Positions 42,556 to 50,931 of a stretch of DNA of 64,000 nt are shown here, in pieces. The position numbers were made by a program, and so were the translations under genes. Numbering within the stretch: position 1 is the first letter of the stretch; each line of letters starts with the position of its first letter. The notes below the pieces were generated by a model. That model saw nothing but the letters and a program-made list of their open reading frames with translations. It was not told the origin of the DNA and ran no database searches. This DNA is from Clostridiales bacterium (GTDB lineage Bacteria; Bacillota; Clostridia; Oscillospirales; Oscillospiraceae). Location of the stretch: positions 32,218 to 96,217 of the forward strand of contig JAJBVG010000079.1 of NCBI GenBank assembly GCA_020859945.1, read 5' to 3'.

Positions 42556-43193
42556 AAACCCATTTGGAATATGAAAAGCCGATGGACATCGAGGCCCAGA
42601 GCATGGAACTCATTGCCGCAGAGCTGCCCCACCCTCTGAACCCGGAGAATGAGGCGGTCATCAAGCGGGTCATTCATACCACGGCAGACTTTGATTATGT
42701 GGACAATCTGGTCTTTACACCCGGCGCGGTGGCGAAGGGTATCGACGCGCTGCGGGACGGCTGCTCCATCGTTACCGACACCACCATGGCCCAGGCCGGC
42801 ATCAACAAGCGGACGCTGGCCCGACTGGGAGGCCGAACGTTGAACTTCATCGCGGACCCCCAGGTGGCCGCCGAAGCCAAAACCCGGGGCGTCACCCGCT
42901 CTGCGGTTTCCATGGAGCGGGCGGCGGCGCTGGGGGAACCGCTGATTTACGCCATCGGCAACGCCCCCACCGCTCTCATTCGCCTGTGCGAGCTGGTGCA
43001 GGCAGGGGAGATGACGCCCCCGGCGCTGGTCATCGGGGTGCCGGTGGGGTTCGTCAACGTGGTGGAGGCCAAGGAGCTGCTGTTGCAGATGGAGGTCCCC
43101 TCCATTGTAGCCAGAGGGCGCAAGGGCGGCAGCAACGTGGCCGCGGCCATCTGCAACGCTCTCCTGTACCAGGCTGCCGGAGCGCGGGACTGA
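42552..43193 (+). CDS. cbiC: Cobalt-precorrin-8 methylmutase
   Basis: Moves the methyl group from C11 to C12 to form cobyrinate. 213 residues. It contains VIHTTADFDYVDNL with the catalytic His in the typical RxIHTTADFD context, IVTDTTMAQAGI, and VGVPVGFVNVVEAK followed by ARGRKGGSNVAAA. It overlaps the cbiP stop and is followed after 27 bases by cbiK with its own ribosome site. Confidence 0.95.
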   Translation: MKTHLEYEKPMDIEAQSMELIAAELPHPLNPENEAVIKRVIHTTADFDYVDNLVFTPGAVAKGIDALRDGCSIVTDTTMAQAGINKRTLARLGGRTLNFIADPQVAAEAKTRGVTRSAVSMERAAALGEPLIYAIGNAPTALIRLCELVQAGEMTPPALVIGVPVGFVNVVEAKELLLQMEVPSIVARGRKGGSNVAAAICNALLYQAAGARD

Positions 43194-43220
43194 CTTGAGA
43201 GCGAGAAGAGGAGCGAGAGT

Positions 43221-44012
43221 ATGAAAAAGGCATTGCTGGTGGTGTCCTTTGGCACCAGTTACCCGGAGACCCTGCGCAGGAGCATCTGCGCCATGGAAAA
43301 CGAGCTGGCGCGGGCCTTCCCGGACCGGGACTTTTACCGGGCGTTCACCAGCGGCGTCATCCGGCGCAAGCTGTACCGGCGGGACAAGACCCGTATCGAC
43401 GGCGTGGTGGAGGCGCTGGAGGCCCTGCGGCTGGAGGGCTACGAGGACGTGCTGCTTCAGCCCACCCATATGATCAACGGCGCGGAGACTCAGCGGCTGC
43501 TGGCGGAGGCCGCCCTCTACTCCCATCAGTTCCCCCGGTTTTCCATCGGCGCGCCGCTGCTCACCCGGCAGGAGGACTACGACCTGCTGGTGGAGGCTGT
43601 CATGGCGGAAATGCCCCCTCTGGCCTACGATGAGGCGCTGGTGCTGATGGGCCACGGCACCGCCCACTTCGCAAACCCCGCCTATCCCGCTCTGGAGTAT
43701 GTGTTTCACGCCAGAGGTTACACCAACGTTTTTGTGGGGACGGTGGAGGGCTATCCCCCCATCGGGGAGGTCATTCACCGGCTGGATGAGTGTTTGAACG
43801 CCCGCCGGGTCTACGTGGCCCCGCTGATGATCGTGGCGGGAGACCACGCTTACAACGACATGACCGGCAGCCAGCCCACCTCCTGGACCAACCAGTTGCT
43901 GGCCCACAACTACCAGCCCATGCCCATTTTGCGGGGGCTGGGGGAGTACCCTGCCGTCCGCCGCATCTTTGTTCGCCATGCCCAGGCCGCGTTGGAGGGA
44001 AAGCAGGGATGA
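43221..44012 (+). CDS. cbiK: Sirohydrochlorin cobaltochelatase CbiK
   Basis: Inserts Co2+ into sirohydrochlorin, the entry to the anaerobic corrin pathway. 263 residues. Metal ligands are visible: His145 in LMGHGT, Glu176 in TVEGYP and His209 in VAGDHAYNDM, aligning closely with Salmonella CbiK. No signal peptide, so it is cytoplasmic, unlike the periplasmic CbiK form of some sulfate reducers. It overlaps cbiL (ATG 44009). Confidence 0.94.
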   Translation: MKKALLVVSFGTSYPETLRRSICAMENELARAFPDRDFYRAFTSGVIRRKLYRRDKTRIDGVVEALEALRLEGYEDVLLQPTHMINGAETQRLLAEAALYSHQFPRFSIGAPLLTRQEDYDLLVEAVMAEMPPLAYDEALVLMGHGTAHFANPAYPALEYVFHARGYTNVFVGTVEGYPPIGEVIHRLDECLNARRVYVAPLMIVAGDHAYNDMTGSQPTSWTNQLLAHNYQPMPILRGLGEYPAVRRIFVRHAQAALEGKQG

Positions 44013-44737
44013 GCGGCGGAAAAGGCATCCTCTACGGCGTCGGCGTAGGGCCGGGAGACCCGGAGCTGCTGACCGTCAAGGCGGTGCAGCTGTTGCAAAC
44101 CGCCGATGTCATCGCCGCGCCGGACAGCGGCGGCGAGAGCCGAACGGCGCTGAACATCGTCCGGGACTATGTCGAGGGCAAGCCGGTACTGCTGTGCCCC
44201 ACCCCCATGACCCGGGACCGGGAGACCCTGGACCGGGCCTGGGAGGATAATGCGGCGCAAATCTGTGCCCTGCTGGAACAGGGAAAACAGGTGGTGTTCG
44301 TTACGCTGGGAGACCCCACCGTGTACTCTACCTATTTCTATCTGCACCGACGGGTGCTGGCGCAGGGCTGCCGGGCGGAAATCGTGCCGGGGGTGCCGTC
44401 CTTCTGCGCGGCGGCGGCAAAGCTGGGGGTGCCCCTCTGCGAGGGCAATCAGCGGCTGCTGGTGGTTCCTGCCTCCCACGGGGACCTGACCGACAGCCTG
44501 GACGTGAACGCCAACAAGGTGCTGATGAAAGCCGGACGGCAGATGGAGCCGCTGAAAGAGACCCTCCGGCAGCGGGGTGAGCTGGAAAACGCCTCTCTCG
44601 TGGTCAACTGCGGCCTGCCGGGGGAACAGGTGTGGTCCTCCTTTGCCCAAGCGGAGGGAGAGGCCGGGTATTTCTCCCTGGTGCTGCTCCGGCAAGGGGC
44701 GCAGACGGATAACAGGAAAGTGGGTGAGGCGGAGTGA
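44009..44737 (+). CDS. cbiL: Cobalt-factor II (precorrin-2) C20-methyltransferase
   Basis: SUMT-like methylase acting on C20. 242 residues. ILYGVGVGPGDPELLTVKAV is the SAM-binding start; FVTLGDPTVYSTYFYLHRRV and EIVPGVPSFCAAAAKLGVPL are diagnostic for CbiL/CobI. Overlaps the cbiK end and the hemA fusion start (GTGA). Confidence 0.94.
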   Translation: MSGGKGILYGVGVGPGDPELLTVKAVQLLQTADVIAAPDSGGESRTALNIVRDYVEGKPVLLCPTPMTRDRETLDRAWEDNAAQICALLEQGKQVVFVTLGDPTVYSTYFYLHRRVLAQGCRAEIVPGVPSFCAAAAKLGVPLCEGNQRLLVVPASHGDLTDSLDVNANKVLMKAGRQMEPLKETLRQRGELENASLVVNCGLPGEQVWSSFAQAEGEAGYFSLVLLRQGAQTDNRKVGEAE

Positions 44738-46368
44738 AGCTGTGGATGTCCGGCCTGGACTATGAGCGGACGGAGATGGCGCTGCGGGAGCGGCTGTCCT
44801 TCCCACCGGAGCGGGTACGGACGCTGGACCGGGCCATTGCCGGAATGGAAGGTGTGACCGGGGCGGTGCTGCTGTCCACCTGCAACCGGACGGAGTTGTA
44901 TCTCACCACAGAGGACGATATCGCCCCGCCGGGGCAGCTGCTGTGCCGGGCGGCGAGAGAGGATTGGTCGGTTTTTGCCCCCTGCTTCGTCACAAGGGAA
45001 GGGGAGAACGTGGGCCGACACCTGTTGGAGGTGGCCTCCGGCCTGCGCAGCCAGATTTGGGGTGAAGATCAGATCATCACCCAGGTGGGGCGGGCCATCG
45101 AGCTGGCCCAGGAGGTGGAATCCGCCAACGCGGTCCTCTCCACCCTGTTCCGCACGGCGGTTGCGGCGGGTAAGGACGTGAAAACCCACGTCCGGCTGAC
45201 TGCGGTGCCGTCCTCCGCCGCAGAGGAGGCGGTGGCGCTGCTCCGGCAGCGGCTGGGCGGTCTGGAGGACCGCCGGGCGGTGGTCATCGGCAACGGCGAG
45301 ATGGGCCGCCGGGCGGCGCGGCTGCTGCGGGCGGCTGGCTGCCGGGTGACGGTGACGCTGCGCACCTACCGCCATGGAGAGACCGTGGTCCCCTTCGGCT
45401 GTGAGACGGTGGCCTATGACCGGCGTTATTCGGCCATCGACGGGGCGGACATTCTCTTTTCCGCCACCACCAGCCCCCATTACACCGTCACGCGGGACGA
45501 ACTGGAGCGGCTGACTGCCCGGCCTGGCTGGGTGGTAGATTTGGCGGTTCCCAGGGACGTGGAACCAGCGGTTGGGACGCTGGAGGGCGTGACGCTCTAC
45601 AATGTGGACGACTTCCCCGGCGCTCCGCAAACCTCAGACGCGGAAGGTCTGGCCCAGGCGAAGCAAATCGTCCAGCGGCATTTGCGGGAGTTTTACCAGT
45701 GGTGGGACTACCGGGAGTGCCTCCCCGTCATGGCGGAGCTGAAAGCCGCACTGGGCCGCCGCTTCGCGGCAGAGGGCGCGGAGAATTGCCAGCCTATCGT
45801 GGATAAAACGGTAGATTTATTGCTGGGCGGTCTGAAAGGCCGCGTTCGCCCGGAGGACTTGCGGGAGTGCGCCGCCAAAATCGATGCCTTCACCCGGCCC
45901 CACCGGAGAAATGCGGGAAAAGAGCCCCCCTTCCGCTTTCCCGTGTTCACCGACCTGCGGGGCAAAAAAGTGGTCATCGTAGGCGGCGGCGCGGTGGCCC
46001 GGCGGCGCATCGACACCCTGCGCCCCTTCGGACCGGAGCTGGTGGTCATCGCGCCGGAACTGGAAGGGGACAGCCGGGGGCTGGAGTGGCATCGGCGGCC
46101 CTACCGCCCCGGCGACTTGAAGGACGCGGTTCTGGTTGTGGCGGCCTCCGGCAGCCGGGAGGTGAATCGACAGGTGGGCCAGGAGGCCCGGCAATTGGGC
46201 ATCCCGGTCAGCGTGGCGGACCGGAGGGAGGAGTGTACTTTCTTTTTCCCCGCCATTTGCCAGGGAGAAACAGTGTTGGCCGGGGTGGTTTCCCGCGGGG
46301 AGGATCACCGGGCCACGGCAGCGGCGGCGAAGCGGATTCGCAGCCTATTGGAGGAGGAACAGCTGTGA
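44734..46368 (+). CDS. hemA: Glutamyl-tRNA reductase fused to precorrin-2 dehydrogenase domain
   Basis: 544 residues with two parts. Residues 1 to about 375 are glutamyl-tRNA reductase (HemA), making glutamate semialdehyde for 5-aminolevulinate; catalytic Cys50 lies in LLSTCNRTELY, and VVIGNGEMGRRAARLL is the NADPH site. Residues about 400-544 are a SirC/CysG N-terminal-like NAD-dependent dehydrogenase (KKVVIVGGGAVARRRID, NRQVGQEARQLGIPVSVAD) that oxidises precorrin-2 to sirohydrochlorin, the CbiK substrate. The fusion joins the first and branch-point steps of the pathway. Starts with GTG and overlaps cbiL and hemC. Confidence 0.93.
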   Translation: MKLWMSGLDYERTEMALRERLSFPPERVRTLDRAIAGMEGVTGAVLLSTCNRTELYLTTEDDIAPPGQLLCRAAREDWSVFAPCFVTREGENVGRHLLEVASGLRSQIWGEDQIITQVGRAIELAQEVESANAVLSTLFRTAVAAGKDVKTHVRLTAVPSSAAEEAVALLRQRLGGLEDRRAVVIGNGEMGRRAARLLRAAGCRVTVTLRTYRHGETVVPFGCETVAYDRRYSAIDGADILFSATTSPHYTVTRDELERLTARPGWVVDLAVPRDVEPAVGTLEGVTLYNVDDFPGAPQTSDAEGLAQAKQIVQRHLREFYQWWDYRECLPVMAELKAALGRRFAAEGAENCQPIVDKTVDLLLGGLKGRVRPEDLRECAAKIDAFTRPHRRNAGKEPPFRFPVFTDLRGKKVVIVGGGAVARRRIDTLRPFGPELVVIAPELEGDSRGLEWHRRPYRPGDLKDAVLVVAASGSREVNRQVGQEARQLGIPVSVADRREECTFFFPAICQGETVLAGVVSRGEDHRATAAAAKRIRSLLEEEQL

Positions 46369-47243
46369 AAGTGAAAGTAGGAAGTCGGGCCAGCGCGCTG
46401 GCTATTGCGCAAAGTCGGCTGGTGATGGAGCAGATTCAGGAAGTGGCCCCGGACGCAAAATTGGAGCTGGTGACCATGACCACCACCGGCGACAAAATTC
46501 TGGACCGCACCCTGGACCAGGTGGGGGGCAAGGGCCTTTTTGTCAAGGAATTGGAGCGGGCGCTGCTGGACCGGGAGATTGACATCGCCGTCCACTCCCT
46601 GAAGGATATGCCCATGGAGCAGGACCCGATGTTGCCGCTGGCGGCGTTCTCCAAACGGGAGGACCCCAGAGACGTGATGGTGCTGCGGCCCGGCCTGGAG
46701 AAATTCCCCCTCCAGGGGGGCGTGATCGGCTGCGCCTCCCAGCGGCGGACGCTGCAAATCAAAGACTTTTACCCCACGGCAGAGGTGCGGCCCGTCCGGG
46801 GTAACATTCAGACCCGGCTCGACAAGCTGGACAGCGGGGAGTTTGACGGCCTGCTGCTGGCCGCCGCAGGGCTAAAGCGGCTGGGGCTGGAAAACCGCAT
46901 TTCCCGGTACTTTGCCACCGACCAGCTGATTCCCGCCGCCGGACAGGGTATTTTGGGCATCCAATGCCGGGCGGACGCGGATTTGCCCTGGATCACCCGG
47001 CTCAACGACCCAGACGCCTGCGCTTGTGCCGTGGCGGAGCGGGCCTTTGTCCGCACGTTGGGCGGCGGTTGTACTGACCCCACCGCCGCCCATGCCACCC
47101 TCCGCAACGGGGTGTTAAGCTTGGTGGGACTGTACGTCACGCCTACAGGGGAGGCCCGCCGGGGGACCATCGCCGGGCGGTCTGTCCGGGCGGCGCAGCT
47201 GGGGGAGAACCTAGCTAACCGCCTCAAGGAGCAGACCCCGTGA
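46365..47243 (+). CDS. hemC: Porphobilinogen deaminase (hydroxymethylbilane synthase)
   Basis: Polymerises four porphobilinogens. 292 residues. Begins KVKVGSRASALAIAQS; LVTMTTTGDKI, GKGLFVKELE, AVHSLKDMP and GCASQRR are family motifs. Cys236 in LGGGCTDP carries the dipyrromethane cofactor. GTG start overlaps the hemA stop by GTGA; its end overlaps cobA/hemD in the same way. Confidence 0.95.
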   Translation: MKVKVGSRASALAIAQSRLVMEQIQEVAPDAKLELVTMTTTGDKILDRTLDQVGGKGLFVKELERALLDREIDIAVHSLKDMPMEQDPMLPLAAFSKREDPRDVMVLRPGLEKFPLQGGVIGCASQRRTLQIKDFYPTAEVRPVRGNIQTRLDKLDSGEFDGLLLAAAGLKRLGLENRISRYFATDQLIPAAGQGILGIQCRADADLPWITRLNDPDACACAVAERAFVRTLGGGCTDPTAAHATLRNGVLSLVGLYVTPTGEARRGTIAGRSVRAAQLGENLANRLKEQTP

Positions 47244-48727
47244 CCGGCAAAGTGACACTGGTGGGAGCGGGACCGGGGGACCCCGGCCTGCTGACCCGGA
47301 AAGGGGAAGCGGCGCTGCGCGCGGCGGAGGTGGTGGTTTACGACCGGCTCATCGCGCCGGAGCTGCTGGAGCTGTTGCCCCCCACAGCGGAGCGCATCGA
47401 CGTGGGCAAGGAGGCGGACCACCACCCAGTCCCTCAATGGCGTATCAACGAGATTTTGTTAGAAAAGGCCCAGGAGGGCAAAAATGTAGTGCGGTTCAAG
47501 GGCGGCGACCCTTTTCTCTTTGGCCGGGGCGGGGAGGAGCTGGACCTGCTGGCCCAGAACCACATCCCCTTTGAAGTGGTGCCCGGCGTGACCTCCGCTC
47601 TGGCGGCGCCCGCTTACGCTGGCATCCCCGTGACCCACCGGGACTACGCCTCCTCGCTGCACATCGTCACCGGCCACGCAAAGGCCGGTTCCCCGCTGCA
47701 AATTAACTTCCGTGCCCTAGTGGAGGCAGGGGGGACTTGCGTGTTCCTGATGGGGGTTTCCGCCCTGGAGCGAATCTGCAATGGTCTGCTGGGCGCAGGC
47801 ATGGAAAAAGAAACCCCGGCCGCCGTGGTGGAGTGGGGGACGCTGCCGGGGCAGCGGAAAGTCGTTTCTACGCTGGAGCGGCTGGCGGAGGAGGCCCGCC
47901 GGGCGGAGCTGCACAGTCCTGCCGTCATTGTGGTGGGCGAGGTCGCGGCTCTGTCAGAACGGTTCGACTGGTTCGACGCGCTGCCCCTGAAAGGGCGGAC
48001 CATCGTCGTCACCCGGCCAAAACGCCGGGCGGGAGCGCTGCGTGGCCGCCTGCGGGAACTGGGCGCCGACGTGGTGGACTATCCCTGCATTGAGACAGTC
48101 CCCCGGCAGGAGAACCGGGCGCTGGAACAGTGCCTCGCCCAAATCAGCCGCTTCGACTGGGTAGCGTTCACCAGCTCCGCCGGGGTGGAGGTGTTTTTCG
48201 ACACCCTCTGGCGGCTGGAGATGGATGGCCGCGCCCTGGGCGACATAAAACTGGCGGCAGTTGGCCCCTCCACCGCTCAGGCGCTGGAAGTGCGGCATTT
48301 GCGGGCGGATTTTGTGCCATCGGTCTACGACACGGAACACCTGGCCCTGGGCCTTGCACAGCGGACAAAGGGCCCGGTGCTGCTGCCACGGGCGGCTGTG
48401 GGCAGCCCCATCCTGCCCCGTGTGTTGGAGGAACAGGGAGTGGCGTTCACCGATGTACCGGTCTACGACACCGTTTTCCCCGGCGAGCACGCCGAGAACC
48501 TGCTGCCGCTGCTGGCGGCGGGGGAGACGTGGGTCACGTTCACCTCGGCCTCCACGGTGCGGGGATTTGTAAATTCCCTTCCGAAAGGAACCGATTTGAG
48601 CCGGGTACTTGGGCTGTGCATCGGCCCACAGACGGCGGCGGAGTGCGCCCGCCACGGCATCCGCACCCGCGTTGCGCGGGAGGCGACTGTTCCAGCCCTG
48701 GTGGAGTTGATTTTGAACGCCTTATAG
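47240..48727 (+). CDS. cobA-hemD: Uroporphyrinogen-III C-methyltransferase fused to uroporphyrinogen-III synthase
   Basis: 495 residues. Residues 1 to about 240 are SUMT (CobA), methylating C2 and C7 to give precorrin-2: VTLVGAGPGDPGLLTRKG, RFKGGDPFLFGRGGEE, VVPGVTSALAAPAYAGIP. Residues about 250-495 are HemD, which closes and flips ring D: KGRTIVVTRPKRRAG, AFTSSAGVEVFF and FTSASTVRGF. The CobA-HemD fusion is common in Clostridia. It ends the operon; hemB and hemL, often next in line, are absent here. Confidence 0.95.
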   Translation: MTGKVTLVGAGPGDPGLLTRKGEAALRAAEVVVYDRLIAPELLELLPPTAERIDVGKEADHHPVPQWRINEILLEKAQEGKNVVRFKGGDPFLFGRGGEELDLLAQNHIPFEVVPGVTSALAAPAYAGIPVTHRDYASSLHIVTGHAKAGSPLQINFRALVEAGGTCVFLMGVSALERICNGLLGAGMEKETPAAVVEWGTLPGQRKVVSTLERLAEEARRAELHSPAVIVVGEVAALSERFDWFDALPLKGRTIVVTRPKRRAGALRGRLRELGADVVDYPCIETVPRQENRALEQCLAQISRFDWVAFTSSAGVEVFFDTLWRLEMDGRALGDIKLAAVGPSTAQALEVRHLRADFVPSVYDTEHLALGLAQRTKGPVLLPRAAVGSPILPRVLEEQGVAFTDVPVYDTVFPGEHAENLLPLLAAGETWVTFTSASTVRGFVNSLPKGTDLSRVLGLCIGPQTAAECARHGIRTRVAREATVPALVELILNAL

Positions 48728-48815
48728 GGGATGAAAAGAACCACATAGGATGAATTTTCCGAAAAAAGCAGGGCGTTTTCGGGAGAAACTATCGCTTTTT
48801 TACAGGTACAGGTTG

Positions 48816-48844
48816 TAGACTTTCCCGACAGGATATGATATAAT
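48816..48844 (+). promoter_or_regulatory. Promoter of the DJ-1 family gene
   Basis: TAGACT (4 of 6 matches, 48816-48821), a 17-base spacer and perfect TATAAT (48839-48844). The transcript would start near 48851, about 160 bases before the gene. Confidence 0.55.
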
Positions 48845-48850
48845 GACGCG

Positions 48851-49010
48851 GTAAGATAAAAATGGATGTTCTTGCCTTTGCGGAAGACGTCCCGCCTGGA
48901 GTGCGGAGGGAACACTCCGCGTCCGACAACAAACCCTGTTTTAGAGAGAAAAGGACAACTGGGTTCCGCGCCTCTGCGCGGCGCTGCACAACCGAAAGGA
49001 GAAATGAAGG
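48851..49010 (+). promoter_or_regulatory. Long structured leader upstream of the DJ-1 family gene
   Basis: Non-coding leader with possible hairpins: GGAGTG/CACTCC (about 48898-48918), AACCC/GGGTT (about 48932-48967) and GCGCC/GGCGC just before the ribosome site. It ends with GAAAGGAG. It matches no riboswitch class I can recognise; a separate small RNA is also possible. Seen only as sequence and pairing. Confidence 0.35.
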
Positions 49011-49559
49011 ATGGTTTACATTCTGCTTGGCAACGGTTTTGAAACGATCGAGGCGCTGGCCCCCTGTGATGTCATGCGTCGTGCGGGCATCGAGGTGGCG
49101 ATGGTGTCGCTGACGGACAGCCTGGAGGTGGTCTCCGGGCAGGGCGTCAAGGTCTTGGCGGACACCACGCTGGACCAGGTAGACACCGACAAAATGGAGA
49201 TGTTGATGCTGCCCGGCGGTCTGGGCGGTGTGGAGGCCATTTTGAACTCCATGCCCGCAATGGTGCTTATCCAGAAAGCCGCGGAGAAGGGAAAATGGGT
49301 CTGCGCCATTTGCGCCGCTCCCACCATTCTGGCCCAGTTGGGTCTGCTGGACCGGCGGAACGCCGTTGTCTACCCCGGCTTAGAGGACCAGATGTTCTCC
49401 GCCGTGGTGTTGAAAGGGGAACGGGTGGTCAGCGATGGCCGGTTTATCACCGGCGAGGCCGCCGGCAGCTGCATTGACTTCGGCCTGCGGCTGGTGGAGG
49501 CTCTGAAAGGCACGGAGGTCATGGAGCAGGTCAAAAACGGTATCCACTACCACGGCTAA
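49011..49559 (+). CDS. DJ-1/PfpI (ThiJ/YajL) family protein
   Basis: 182-residue class-I glutaminase-like protein of the DJ-1 superfamily, whose members act as chaperones, deglycases or redox sensors. MVYILLGNGFETIEALAPCDVMRRAG gives the conserved early Glu in GFETIE, and the nucleophile elbow is CAICAAPTIL. The closing GEAAGSCIDFGLRLVEAL motif is present. AAAGGAG precedes the ATG. It is transcribed from its own promoter; the molecular substrate is not known. Confidence 0.9.
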   Translation: MVYILLGNGFETIEALAPCDVMRRAGIEVAMVSLTDSLEVVSGQGVKVLADTTLDQVDTDKMEMLMLPGGLGGVEAILNSMPAMVLIQKAAEKGKWVCAICAAPTILAQLGLLDRRNAVVYPGLEDQMFSAVVLKGERVVSDGRFITGEAAGSCIDFGLRLVEALKGTEVMEQVKNGIHYHG

Positions 49560-49605
49560 ATGACAATACAACACCGACTGCCCACGCAGCGGGAAGGAGG
49601 CGCTT

Positions 49606-50931
49606 ATGTCCAACGAGGAAAAGAACTGGGACGAAGAGGAACAAACCCCCAACACAGCGGAAAACCAGCCAGAAGGGGAGCCAGAGCAGGGGAACTCCGA
49701 CATCTGGGACACCTTTGATTGGACAGAGGGCTTTTGCTCCTGGGAACCGGTACAGCAGCAGGAGGAAGAACCAAGTCTCTCTCAGGGAGATTTTACCGCA
49801 GAGCCTCCTTTGCCACCTGAACCGCCTCAGTCTGCCGCTGAAAAGCGCCAGCCCAAAACGCTGCCGGAATCCATCCTGGCCGCCTTGATTTATGTGGTGG
49901 GGGTGCTGGCCATCTCCTTCGTGTTGGCTACTGTGGGCTGGCGGTGGGCCAACGACCTGTTGGCTCTGGACAAGACGGAAAACACGGTCTCCTTCACCGT
50001 TTCGGAGGGGGACACCATTGCCGACGTAGCGGACAATCTGAAGGACGAGGGACTGATCGAGTACAAATTCCTCTTCCAGTTCTTTGCCGCTGTCACCAAC
50101 AAGGCCGATAAAATCACTACCGGCACCTACGAGCTGAACACGGAAATGGACTATTCCGCGCTGCTGAACAACATTAGCTCCACCTCCGTCTATCGGGAGA
50201 CAGTCACCGTTACCATCCCGGAGGGCTACACGGTGGCAGAGGCGTTCCAGCTGCTGGAGGACAGCGGCGTCTGCTCGGTGGAGGACCTGACCGCCTCTGC
50301 GGGGAGCGACACCTTCGACTATTCCTTCCTGGAGGATGCGGACCGAACCGGCACGGCGTTGCTGGAGGGCTACCTGTTCCCAGACACCTATGAGTTCTAT
50401 AAGGACGCGGACGCGGAGAGCGTCATCAATCGGCTGCTGTCCAACTTTGCCGATCAGATGAGCGAAGTTCTCAGCGAGGAGACCCTCTCCTATGACCTGG
50501 ACGACATTATTGTCATTGCCTCCATCATCGAGAAGGAGACCACCGGCAGCAGCGACGACCGCAGCAGCATTGCCTCGGTCATCTACAACCGACTGGAAAA
50601 CCCGGATTACGACGGGATCGGCGGCTACCTCCAGATGGACTCCACCGTGCAGTATCTGTTGGAGGAGCGCAAGGAGGATTTGACCCAGGCCGACCTGGAA
50701 ATCGACAGCCCCTATAACACCTACCTGTATGCGGGTCTGCCAGAAGGTCCCATCTGTAACCCCGGCATGGACTCCATTGAGGCGGCGCTGAACCCCAGCG
50801 ACACGGACTATTATTATTTCATGCTGGGCGACGACGGGGAGAACCACTTCTTCACTGAAAGCTACAGCTTCAACACCTTCAAAGCCGCCCAGACCGGCGA
50901 AACGGAGGATGACACCGACGATGGGGAATAA
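49606..50931 (+). CDS. mltG: Endolytic murein transglycosylase MltG
   Basis: Cleaves nascent peptidoglycan glycan strands outside the membrane. 441 residues: a long acidic cytosolic N-terminus (about 1-85, rich in Glu, Gln and Pro), one membrane helix (about 89-112), then a LysM-like region and the YceG catalytic domain. Glu309 in ASIIEKET is the catalytic residue; IASVIYNRL and the C-terminal PYNTYLYAGLPEGPICNPG motif follow. The 85-residue acidic tail is longer than in E. coli. GGAAGGAGG precedes the ATG. It overlaps the U32 gene. Confidence 0.93.
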   Translation: MSNEEKNWDEEEQTPNTAENQPEGEPEQGNSDIWDTFDWTEGFCSWEPVQQQEEEPSLSQGDFTAEPPLPPEPPQSAAEKRQPKTLPESILAALIYVVGVLAISFVLATVGWRWANDLLALDKTENTVSFTVSEGDTIADVADNLKDEGLIEYKFLFQFFAAVTNKADKITTGTYELNTEMDYSALLNNISSTSVYRETVTVTIPEGYTVAEAFQLLEDSGVCSVEDLTASAGSDTFDYSFLEDADRTGTALLEGYLFPDTYEFYKDADAESVINRLLSNFADQMSEVLSEETLSYDLDDIIVIASIIEKETTGSSDDRSSIASVIYNRLENPDYDGIGGYLQMDSTVQYLLEERKEDLTQADLEIDSPYNTYLYAGLPEGPICNPGMDSIEAALNPSDTDYYYFMLGDDGENHFFTESYSFNTFKAAQTGETEDDTDDGE

